The position numbers and the translations under genes were made by a program. A model generated the notes under the pieces. It was not told the origin of the DNA and made no database searches. It was given only the letters and a program-made list of their open reading frames with translations. DNA of 5,043 nucleotides from Prevotellaceae bacterium UBA1787 (GTDB lineage Bacteria; Bacteroidota; Bacteroidia; Bacteroidales; Bacteroidaceae): positions 1,610 to 6,652 of the forward strand of contig DCGD01000094.1 in the NCBI GenBank assembly GCA_002315195.1, written 5' to 3'. Within the stretch, counting starts at the first letter, position 1. Each line of letters starts with the position of its first letter. Positions 1 to 5,043 of this stretch are shown one piece after another.

Positions 1-58
1 GTTCGTTCAAGTCCTTGTAAACCATGTATTCAGCAAATCTTGTCATGTACTCTCTCAT
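1..58 (-). CDS. N-terminal fragment of a small protein, possibly a helix-turn-helix regulator (runs off the left edge)
   Basis: An ATG at 58-56 on the minus strand opens a reading frame that stays open for 19 codons to the window edge, giving MREYMTRFAEYMVYKDLNE. The rest of the gene is outside the window. The pattern of a short amphipathic helix followed by YMxYKxLNE resembles the start of small Bacteroidales XRE/Cro-type helix-turn-helix proteins, but this is recalled resemblance over very few residues. The start lies 53 bp beyond the U-tract of the tRNA-Arg terminator, in AT-rich DNA, which fits the head of a separate transcription unit. No exact TAnnTTTG promoter box is visible in 59-111. 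It could also be a chance open frame. Confidence 0.4.
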   Translation of the reverse strand, partial: MREYMTRFAEYMVYKDLNE

Positions 59-111
59 AATCGAAAAATTAGAAAATGTTAAACTCTTGATAATAAAATC
101 ATTATATGGGC

Positions 112-141
112 AAAAAAAAATTGTCCCTCACATGAAAAACA
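112..141 (-). terminator. Intrinsic terminator of the tRNA-Arg unit
   Basis: Read on the minus strand, TGTTTTTC, loop ATGT and GAGGGACA form an 8-bp hairpin (positions 141-122; three pairs are G-U), followed by one A and then nine consecutive T (120-112). The G-U pairs become C-A mismatches on the plus strand, so the hairpin works only for minus-strand transcripts. It begins two bases after the mature tRNA 3' end, the expected place for terminating this transcript. The stem is fairly weak, but the U-tract is long. Confidence 0.6.
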
Positions 142-142
142 G

Positions 143-214
143 TACACCTGCTGGGAATCGAACCCAGAGCTAAGGAACCGGAATCCTTTATTTTATCCTT
201 TAAACTACAGGTGC
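143..214 (-). tRNA. tRNA-Arg, anticodon CCG (codon CGG)
   Basis: The minus strand folds as a complete 72-nt cloverleaf. The acceptor stem pairs GCACCTG (214-208) with CAGGTGT (150-144), closing with G-U, and the discriminator is A143. The D stem is GTTT/AAAT with GG in the loop. The anticodon stem AAGGA/TCCTT (188-184, 176-172) encloses TTCCGGT, giving anticodon CCG at 181-179. The variable loop is four bases. The T arm is CTGGG-TTCGATT-CCCAG (167-151). CCA is not encoded, so it must be added by nucleotidyltransferase. The D stem is unusually AT-rich, with only one G. The gene stands alone between its own promoter and terminator. It should decode the CGG arginine codon. Confidence 0.95.
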
Positions 215-233
215 GGCATCTTTAATACAACTG

Positions 234-266
234 CAAAGGTAATGTTTTTCTTCGGATTAACGCTAA
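234..266 (-). promoter_or_regulatory. Bacteroides-type promoter for tRNA-Arg
   Basis: On the minus strand TACCTTTG (241-234) exactly matches the -7 box TAnnTTTG of the primary Bacteroides sigma factor. A TTAG (266-263), one base off TTTG, lies 21 bp upstream as the -33 element. Transcription would begin near 228, roughly a dozen bases before the tRNA 5' end at 214, which leaves only a very short 5' leader to trim. Confidence 0.7.
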
Positions 267-292
267 AAGAACACTATAAATAATAAAAAAAA

Positions 293-1273
293 TTACGATA
301 CCACATTCTGAGGTTGTCCTTTGATAAAAGTCTTGACGTTTTCTATGCAGACAGTTATCAAGCGCTTCCGTGCCTCATCGGTCGCCCATGCGATGTGAGG
401 GGTCAGGTACACATTAGGCGCGGACAGCAGGACATTGTCAGGCGATGGGGGCTCCTTGGACAGAACGTCAGCTGCATAGGCCGACAACCGCCCGGCTTCC
501 AAGGCCTTGGCGACCGCACATTCATCTACCAAACCTCCGCGCGCCGTATTGACAAGAATACCGCCAGGCTTCATCATTCCCAGACGATCAGCATTCATCA
601 TCTCCTTGTTATGGGGTGTCAGGGGACAATGAAGACTTACAACATCTGCACACGACAGGGCTTCTTCCAACTCCATCTTGGTGACACCGAATGGCAAAAC
701 TTCCTTGCTTTTTGATGAGACCGCTACCACCTTCATTCCGAAAGCCGCGGCGATGCGGGCAACCTTGAGTCCAATGCTTCCCATGCCGATTACACAAAAA
801 GTCTTGCCATCCAGTTCGTTCACGGGCAGGTTGCGATATGAGAAATCTTGACATTGACTCCACATGCCCTCCCTGTTCTGGCGTGCATAATCCGCCACCC
901 TGTTGGTTATGTTCAACAAATGGGCGAACACAGACTGAGCCACGGACATCGTACTATAGGCGGGCACGTTGCTGACTATCACACCATACTCCCTCGCTGC
1001 CTCAACATCAATGACATTGTATCCCGTGGCACAAACGCAAATAAACTTCAAGCGAGGCAACTGCTGAAACAACTCACGCGTAAAGACCACCTTGTTGTCC
1101 AAAATGATGTCGGCTTCACTACATCGTTCCACAACTTGTTCCGGGTCCGTGCGATCGTAGAATACCCACTCTTCCTCATTTCCCATATCCTTCCGCAAAC
1201 AAAAAATATCCTTGTTGCACATGGCATCAACAACGACAACGCGCATTTTCCTATCCTCTTGCATACATCTCAT
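293..1273 (-). CDS. D-2-hydroxyacid dehydrogenase, glycerate dehydrogenase (HprA/GRHPR)-like
   Basis: This is a cytosolic NAD(P)-dependent oxidoreductase of the D-isomer-specific 2-hydroxyacid dehydrogenase family, which interconverts 2-keto and D-2-hydroxy acids, for example hydroxypyruvate/glyoxylate and glycerate/glycolate. The 326 residues match the family length. The substrate-binding lobe is split (about 10-110 and 295-326), with TGYNVID (83-89) and NVPAYSTMSVAQ (102-113) typical of the glycerate dehydrogenase group. The Rossmann lobe contains GMGSIG (163-168). The catalytic residues are in place: Arg245 in NTARGG, Glu274 in SKEPP and His293 in TPHIAWAT. Strand beta-2 ends in Ser186-Ser187-Lys188 where NAD-specific members carry Asp, which suggests NADPH use. 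The ATG start overlaps the stop of the upstream plug gene (ATGA). A second ATG at 1246 (Met10, directly before the first beta strand, with GAGGATAGG upstream) would give 317 residues and may be the true start. A T-rich run follows the stop without a convincing hairpin. The exact substrate is not determinable. Confidence 0.93.
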   Translation of the reverse strand: MRCMQEDRKMRVVVVDAMCNKDIFCLRKDMGNEEEWVFYDRTDPEQVVERCSEADIILDNKVVFTRELFQQLPRLKFICVCATGYNVIDVEAAREYGVIVSNVPAYSTMSVAQSVFAHLLNITNRVADYARQNREGMWSQCQDFSYRNLPVNELDGKTFCVIGMGSIGLKVARIAAAFGMKVVAVSSKSKEVLPFGVTKMELEEALSCADVVSLHCPLTPHNKEMMNADRLGMMKPGGILVNTARGGLVDECAVAKALEAGRLSAYAADVLSKEPPSPDNVLLSAPNVYLTPHIAWATDEARKRLITVCIENVKTFIKGQPQNVVS

Positions 1274-2529
1274 TTATCGGGTAAATACCTAAATTCACGC
1301 AAACCTACCAACTGGTCATAACGCCCACCCTGCGGACGGTAATAAACGAATATGGAATATTTGTTCTCCGTCTGATAATAATCACCTTCAACATTGGCGG
1401 TGTAACCACGTTTCTCTTTGCCGGAAGGCACATACAGATACTGATAATTATAATATCCCTGTTTCAGCAGCAAGGTCGCTTCATACACCTTACGCTCCGA
1501 ATTGTACACCATCTTACATTCCGGGGCGAACACATCCGATTGGAAAGCCCCATTGATGTAGATGTCGCCATTGGGTTCAAACGGATGCTGTAGCGTAAAA
1601 TGCACCAACAGATAATCCGACTGAACCGTTGGGTCGGGGTATTCAGCCGTCCGAATGACAAACGCTCCATTCTGCTCCTGATCATAAAAATAATTCGGAC
1701 GTGTCTTGTCTTCATAGAGCGTGGCATGGAAATAAGGTTTGAAATACCGAATGTTGTCAATGTTCATCGTTGGCACATGCATGTTGGTCATTTCAAATTT
1801 ACGGTATTCATTTCCTGCCTTGAATATCAAGTCCTTGGCATATTCCCACTGAAGCTTGCCTCCCATGTCATAATCAGGAGCGACATTCCAAACGGCGTTG
1901 TCAATGCGATTGTTCTGCATTACCAAAGTCTTTATCTCACGCTTGGCATCCGTTATGGCAAGCTTCCCTGTTTCCACCTTGAATTTCACCTGCTGATGGG
2001 AACGGTTGATGTCTATGTCCGTATTGGTGGTGACCGACGCCATCACCATCGCCTTGTTGTCCAAGACGCTGAAACACACCTCACACACATCCTTCTCTTC
2101 ATCGTCATTGAAGATGATTAATTTGTAATTGCCTGAAAGGCGCACCCCTACGCGTTCGTTCGGAAACCTCAACGTATAATGCGTATATAAAACAGAGGTA
2201 TTCAAACTCTCGTCATAGCTTTCCAACGGTTGGTCACTGCTCTCTCCACTCAAATAATCAATCGAAAAAATGCCATCGGAAGAGGTCCAGTCATAGTTGC
2301 AATGTTCCACGCGATAACGGTAGCGACAATACTCATGGGTCAAATCGTCAAAGGAAATATCCAAATAATCACTTGAACCCAAAACCAAAACCGGCGTACG
2401 ATTCCATTCACCATTCACCATGACCTGGAGTGTACGCAGATTCTCACTCAACAGACGATGCTGCTGCGCGGAAACGCTCACTTCCATAACAAGCACCATC
2501 AGCAGAAAAAAATTGAAACGATGTTTCAT
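1270..2529 (-). CDS. Type IX secretion system plug-domain protein (formerly DUF5103)
   Basis: This 419-residue protein is exported. Residues 1-21 form a signal peptide (basic MKHR, a hydrophobic core, VSVSA cut before QQ), and no lipobox cysteine follows. An N-terminal beta-rich domain (about 24-155) carries the family signature YRYRVEHCNYDW (70-81), and the NYKLIIF strand (134-140) closes it. A second, immunoglobulin-like beta domain follows, ending in VYYRPQGGRYDQLVGLREF (395-413), a hallmark of the family. In Flavobacterium the family's Plug protein sits in the periplasm and seals the SprA outer-membrane translocon when PorV is not bound. Homologues also seem to occur in Bacteroidales without an obvious complete type IX system, so the role here may differ. 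No other type IX gene is in the window. The gene is first in a two-gene operon with the dehydrogenase and has a near-perfect promoter about 25 bp upstream. The family call is firm and the function is inferred. Confidence 0.9.
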   Translation of the reverse strand: MKHRFNFFLLMVLVMEVSVSAQQHRLLSENLRTLQVMVNGEWNRTPVLVLGSSDYLDISFDDLTHEYCRYRYRVEHCNYDWTSSDGIFSIDYLSGESSDQPLESYDESLNTSVLYTHYTLRFPNERVGVRLSGNYKLIIFNDDEEKDVCEVCFSVLDNKAMVMASVTTNTDIDINRSHQQVKFKVETGKLAITDAKREIKTLVMQNNRIDNAVWNVAPDYDMGGKLQWEYAKDLIFKAGNEYRKFEMTNMHVPTMNIDNIRYFKPYFHATLYEDKTRPNYFYDQEQNGAFVIRTAEYPDPTVQSDYLLVHFTLQHPFEPNGDIYINGAFQSDVFAPECKMVYNSERKVYEATLLLKQGYYNYQYLYVPSGKEKRGYTANVEGDYYQTENKYSIFVYYRPQGGRYDQLVGLREFRYLPDK

Positions 2530-2553
2530 AAAATCTATTTGGTTTTAATATTG

Positions 2554-2584
2554 CAAAATTAATGAAAGTCATTATGTGTACAAA
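2554..2584 (-). promoter_or_regulatory. Bacteroides-type promoter for the plug/dehydrogenase operon
   Basis: On the minus strand TTTG (2584-2581), a 19-bp spacer and TAATTTTG (2561-2554) match both consensus boxes of the primary Bacteroides promoter exactly. Transcription would start near 2548, giving a leader of about 20 nt before the ATG at 2529. The leader is A-rich and has no Shine-Dalgarno sequence, as is usual in this phylum. It overlaps the divergent promoter of the amidase gene. Confidence 0.8.
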
Positions 2585-2603
2585 AGAAAAATAATTAATT
2601 TTG
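2573..2603 (+). promoter_or_regulatory. Bacteroides-type promoter for the DUF1460 amidase gene
   Basis: TAATTTTG (2596-2603) is an exact -7 box. TATG (2573-2576), one base off TTTG, precedes it by 19 bp as the -33 element. Transcription would start near 2610, about 20 nt before the ATG at 2630. This also argues against starting the gene at the earlier in-frame ATG at 2576, which would lie upstream of the transcript start. Confidence 0.65.
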
Positions 2604-2629
2604 CATACCTAACAAACTTATCGCACACA

Positions 2630-3508
2630 ATGAAAACAAAATTAATCGTCACATCCATACTTTTTTGGGTTGGCGCCAACCAGGCAAGGGCACAGTACAT
2701 CAAGGCATCCTATGAAACTGATGACTCCGTAAAAATCGTACGGTTGCTTCAGGAATCAAAGAAACTTTCCAAGGAAAGCAACGACATACTTTTCTTCGCC
2801 AACAAGTTCGTTGGCGTACCATACGTTGCTTCCACATTGGAACGCAACAAGGAAGAACAGGTCACATTTTTTCTCAAGGAACTGGACTGCACGACATTCG
2901 TCGACGTTGTGACCGCCCTCACGTTATGCCGCCGAAACCAAAAATACAATTTCTACGACTTTCTCCACTACCTCCGCCAATGGCGTTATCGCAATGGAAA
3001 AGTACAGGGCTACGCTTCGCGCAACCACTACTTTTCTTCAACTGTCCTCGGTGGAGAAAAACAGAAGATGGTCCACGAGGTGACTCAAGACAATCCCCTC
3101 AAATCATCCCCCCTCGCGGCCATACAAAAAAGCGACATCTATTTCATGAGCCGCAATCCCAACTATTATGCGGCATTACAGGACAATGACAGCCTCGTGA
3201 AAGAAATACGCATCACGGAAAAGGAACTTTCGGGACACAACATCAGCTACATCACCACCGAAGGACTCAAGGACAACAAAGCACTGAAAAAATACATCAA
3301 GGATGGTGACATCATAGCTCTCGTCACCAAGCGCGGAGGCCTGGACGTCAGTCACCTCGGATTTGCCGTATGGGAAAAGGATGGAACCCTCCATCTGCTG
3401 AACGCTTCAAGCCTTCACAAACGCGTCGTTTTGGAAAAAAAGACAATGTACAACTACCTGAAGCCGCAAAAGATGCAAATCGGCATTCGCACTGTCAGGA
3501 TTCTATAA
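2630..3508 (+). CDS. Secreted DUF1460 (NlpC/P60-like) N-acetylmuramoyl-L-alanine amidase-like protein
   Basis: This 292-residue exported protein belongs to the DUF1460 family of papain-fold cysteine hydrolases, whose studied members cut the bond between N-acetylmuramic acid and the L-alanine of the stem peptide. Residues 1-21 are a signal peptide (MKTK, a hydrophobic core, ARA cut before QY), so it should act in the periplasm or at the outer membrane. FVGVPYVASTLE (60-71) and LDCTTFVD (85-92) are family signatures. Cys87 is the predicted nucleophile, His242 in DVSHLGFAV is the general base, and a polar residue near Asn258 in LLNASS is the likely third member. The insert between the two catalytic halves (about 120-225) is normal for the family. 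The open frame extends 18 codons further upstream to 2576, but that start lies inside the promoter and would bury the signal peptide. The gene is divergent from the plug operon and convergent with a GHL10 hydrolase. The family is firm; the physiological substrate is inferred. Confidence 0.92.
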   Translation: MKTKLIVTSILFWVGANQARAQYIKASYETDDSVKIVRLLQESKKLSKESNDILFFANKFVGVPYVASTLERNKEEQVTFFLKELDCTTFVDVVTALTLCRRNQKYNFYDFLHYLRQWRYRNGKVQGYASRNHYFSSTVLGGEKQKMVHEVTQDNPLKSSPLAAIQKSDIYFMSRNPNYYAALQDNDSLVKEIRITEKELSGHNISYITTEGLKDNKALKKYIKDGDIIALVTKRGGLDVSHLGFAVWEKDGTLHLLNASSLHKRVVLEKKTMYNYLKPQKMQIGIRTVRIL

Positions 3509-3526
3509 CGTCATGTTGTAATGCCG

Positions 3527-3594
3527 AAAAATAAATTGGTATGATTCGAATGGTGACAACAAACCTCCACAAGAACCATACCAATTTATTTTTT
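3527..3594. terminator. Perfect 17-bp inverted repeat between convergent genes, probable bidirectional terminator
   Basis: AAAAATAAATTGGTATG (3527-3543) is repeated in exact inverse at 3577-3593, separated by 33 nt, with one further T at 3594. After a single mismatch, three more pairs form inward (3545-3547 with 3573-3575). On each strand the 3' arm ends in a T-run and the 5' arm begins with an A-run, the arrangement of a terminator that serves both directions. It lies between the stop of the amidase gene (3508) and the stop of the glycosyl hydrolase gene on the other strand (3613). The low GC of the stem and the long loop are unusual for a terminator, so this function is inferred from position. 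Confidence 0.6.
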
Positions 3595-3612
3595 CCTTCA
3601 TCACATTTTGTG

Positions 3613-4872
3613 TTATCTTTTCTCCGCACGCTCAATACCCTTTTTGACCTGGTCCCACAGTCCCCTTTTTTCGAGATGTCCAAGTTCAAACACCATCAAT
3701 CCATCCGATTTGGACAAACACTGGTAACAAGCCTCGGGAAGCCCATCGCTCAAGGTCTGCGTATAATCGGAATAAGCCTGGACTGAACCATAAACGGGAC
3801 AAGCACCCTTGATGTAGCGACTGTAACGATCCATGGCGGCTTCAACGGCCCACCATATCGTTCCCGGATATTCCGCGGTCAGAGCATACTCTGAATAAAC
3901 GCCTATGATGAATGCATCCAAAAGATGCGCATAAGCGGTTTTCTGGTAGTTTGGCGTATAAACGTCTCCCTGGGGAACAAAATCAGGACTTGCCCAGTTC
4001 TGCCCATAGGCATAGCGGATATCCCAATCCGTTCCCGCCCACAAATGAAGCTGCATGTGTGGATTCTCTGTCTTCACGGCGTTTCGTATCTTCACCAGCA
4101 AATTCTTTATGGCCATGGAACGAAACTCAATCCATTGTGGAAACAAAAATCCCCGTCCGCCCGTCGTTGTGATGATGTCATTGCGATTGTTGATTTTCCG
4201 ACCTATGTATTCTTCAAAAGCCTGTATGGTGGCCGGTCCCATTCCGTAGTCCAAGTCCCACCAACGGCAATAATCAAGACATATTCCCTTCAACTTGGGA
4301 TAACGTCCGACCAATTCCTGAATATAGGAAGTTACAAACTCCTGAACTTCAGGCAAGGATGGGTTAAGAAAGGCGGCATCCGCTTTCCTTTCATTGCGCA
4401 CGTCGAAGAGTTCATTTGGATTGTTGTCCACCATCTTCATCTGGGTCTTTCCGTTCCACCTTTCATCCTCATACACCACGCCTTCGCATATGCCTGGAGA
4501 ACCGAACCCAAGCGTGGCCACGCAAGCATAGACATCTACGCCGCATTTATGGGCCGATTTTATCCAATAAGACAAGTAATCCCATTTACGCGCGTAATCC
4601 TTTCCAGCAAACTTAGTCAATGGCGGCAAAATACTGCTTTTATACAACGTCTTTCCACACAATGGCTTCACGTCCAGATAAATGGTATTGAAACCAGCCG
4701 ATTTCAAACGGGCTACATATTTATCAACTTCCGCTTTCGTCGGAAAACGGGACAAATTGGAATGTGCATCCACCCATACCCCCTTGGGCTTCTCTATTGA
4801 CAATGCGAATACGGCATGGCAGAACAACAATATGACAGTCGTGAAAATAATCTGCAAAGAATGATTTTTCAT
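3613..4872 (-). CDS. Secreted GHL10-type glycosyl hydrolase (family-10-like, PF02638-related), TIM-barrel
   Basis: This 419-residue exported hydrolase has a signal peptide at 1-23 (MKNH, a hydrophobic core, AVFA cut before LSIEKP); the cysteine at 18 is not in a good lipobox. The rest looks like a single (beta/alpha)8 barrel of the GHL10 type. GVWVDAH (31-37) is the first strand, NTIYLDVKP (62-70) the second and DVYACVATLGF (113-123) the third. AAFLNPSLPEVQEFV (166-180) is characteristic of the family. GICLDYCRWW (196-205) matches the conserved GIxxDYxR strand, whose Asp200 is a candidate catalytic acid. LHLWAGTDWD (275-284) and MVFELGHLEKRGLW (393-406) are late strands. E. coli DigH (YddW) in this family cleaves peptide-free peptidoglycan glycan; other members may act on other polysaccharides. 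The open frame could extend to a TTG at 4896, but the ATG at 4872 puts the signal peptide at the N-terminus. It lies 48 bp after miaA and may be partly co-transcribed. The substrate is uncertain. Confidence 0.85.
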   Translation of the reverse strand: MKNHSLQIIFTTVILLFCHAVFALSIEKPKGVWVDAHSNLSRFPTKAEVDKYVARLKSAGFNTIYLDVKPLCGKTLYKSSILPPLTKFAGKDYARKWDYLSYWIKSAHKCGVDVYACVATLGFGSPGICEGVVYEDERWNGKTQMKMVDNNPNELFDVRNERKADAAFLNPSLPEVQEFVTSYIQELVGRYPKLKGICLDYCRWWDLDYGMGPATIQAFEEYIGRKINNRNDIITTTGGRGFLFPQWIEFRSMAIKNLLVKIRNAVKTENPHMQLHLWAGTDWDIRYAYGQNWASPDFVPQGDVYTPNYQKTAYAHLLDAFIIGVYSEYALTAEYPGTIWWAVEAAMDRYSRYIKGACPVYGSVQAYSDYTQTLSDGLPEACYQCLSKSDGLMVFELGHLEKRGLWDQVKKGIERAEKR

Positions 4873-4920
4873 ATTATGTAAATGAAACAAGGACAAACTA
4901 AATGTTGGTGAGAATTCGTT

Positions 4921-5043
4921 CTAAAAAGAACAAATATAATTAACTTTTTCTTCCGTGGTCAAACTTGCGTCTATCCAATGGATGGCAACGCCACGACGTT
5001 CCATTCCGCGAAACCATGTCATCTGGCGTTTGGCAAACTGATG
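4921..5043 (-). CDS. miaA: C-terminal fragment of MiaA, tRNA dimethylallyltransferase (runs off the right edge)
   Basis: The last 40 codons and the TAG stop (4923-4921) of a minus-strand gene are present. The peptide opens HQFAKRQMTWFRGMERRG and continues VAIHWID before an acidic, variable tail. The (R/H)QFAKRQxTWFR sequence is the conserved C-terminal motif of MiaA, which adds a dimethylallyl group to A37 of tRNAs reading codons that begin with U. The initial Arg of the motif is His here. The N-terminal ATP-binding and catalytic parts are outside the window. The glycosyl hydrolase gene follows on the same strand after 48 bp, and its promoter is embedded in these codons. Confidence 0.88.
   Translation of the reverse strand, partial: HQFAKRQMTWFRGMERRGVAIHWIDASLTTEEKVNYICSF
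4931..4963 (-). promoter_or_regulatory. Bacteroides-type promoter for the GHL10 hydrolase, inside the miaA 3' end
   Basis: On the minus strand TTTG (4963-4960), a 21-bp spacer and TATATTTG (4938-4931) match both consensus boxes of the primary Bacteroides promoter. The whole element lies within the coding sequence of miaA, before its stop at 4921. Transcription would start near 4925, giving a leader of about 50 nt ahead of the ATG at 4872. Confidence 0.65.

Noticed and set aside
283..310. T-rich run after the dehydrogenase stop as an intrinsic terminator
   Set aside because: On the minus strand eight T follow the TAA, but the only hairpin before them is ACC/GGT with a nine-base loop, which is too weak to call.
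848..1321. Plus-strand open frame of 157 codons across the dehydrogenase/plug junction
   Set aside because: It is antisense to the dehydrogenase N-terminus and to the ATGA junction, with no domain or promoter of its own. It is a shadow of the coding strand.
2576..2629. N-terminal extension of the amidase to the ATG at 2576
   Set aside because: The extension lies in promoter DNA ahead of the predicted transcription start and would place 18 residues before an otherwise standard signal peptide.
3541..3786. Plus-strand frame of about 80 codons starting inside the inverted repeat
   Set aside because: Most of it is antisense to the hydrolase C-terminus and the beginning is repeat sequence. No domain or promoter supports it.
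3925..4800. Long plus-strand open frame of 291 codons opposite the glycosyl hydrolase gene
   Set aside because: It is exactly antisense to a well-supported GHL10 gene with a signal peptide and family motifs. Its own translation shows no recognisable domain, and no promoter was seen for it.
4873..4896. TTG start eight codons upstream in the glycosyl hydrolase gene
   Set aside because: The ATG at 4872 gives a normal signal peptide directly at the N-terminus, and a TTG start has no support from spacing or a ribosome-binding site.
1..5043. Novel defence system, mobile element or CRISPR array
   Set aside because: No transposase, integrase, nuclease, toxin-antitoxin pair, direct-repeat array or target-site duplication was seen. 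All sizeable genes belong to known chromosomal families.

Overview
The window reads as chromosomal DNA from a Bacteroidota bacterium, most likely of the order Bacteroidales. Three things point there: a type IX secretion plug-family protein (formerly DUF5103), a family largely confined to this phylum; a DUF1460 amidase; and four copies of the Bacteroides-type promoter (a TTTG-like box, a 19-21 bp spacer, then TAnnTTTG) in the right places, with no strong Shine-Dalgarno sequences. Genus cannot be fixed from the sequence alone.

Layout. At the left edge (1-58, minus) is the N-terminus of a small protein that may be a helix-turn-helix regulator. A self-contained tRNA-Arg(CCG) unit follows on the minus strand, with its own promoter (234-266), gene (143-214) and U-tract terminator (112-141). 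Next comes a two-gene minus-strand operon, read from 2529 down to 293: a secreted T9SS plug-domain protein, then a D-2-hydroxyacid dehydrogenase, joined by an ATGA start/stop overlap. From the same 100-bp intergenic space a DUF1460 (NlpC/P60-like) amidase is transcribed to the right (2630-3508). The promoters of the two divergent units physically overlap. The amidase converges on a minus-strand GHL10-type glycosyl hydrolase (3613-4872); between them lies a perfect 17-bp inverted repeat that may stop transcription both ways. At the right edge (4921-5043, minus) is the C-terminus of MiaA, the tRNA dimethylallyltransferase, and the hydrolase promoter sits inside its last codons.

How the genes fit together. 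Three of the products carry signal peptides and so act in the envelope. The DUF1460 and GHL10 families both have members acting on peptidoglycan, one on the sugar-peptide bond and one on peptide-free glycan, so the convergent pair could take part in cell-wall turnover. The plug protein and the dehydrogenase are translationally coupled but have no obvious biochemical link. MiaA and the tRNA gene are housekeeping. No mobile element, CRISPR array or defence system is visible, and the region looks like ordinary core chromosome; the interest is mainly in promoter architecture and gene pairing.
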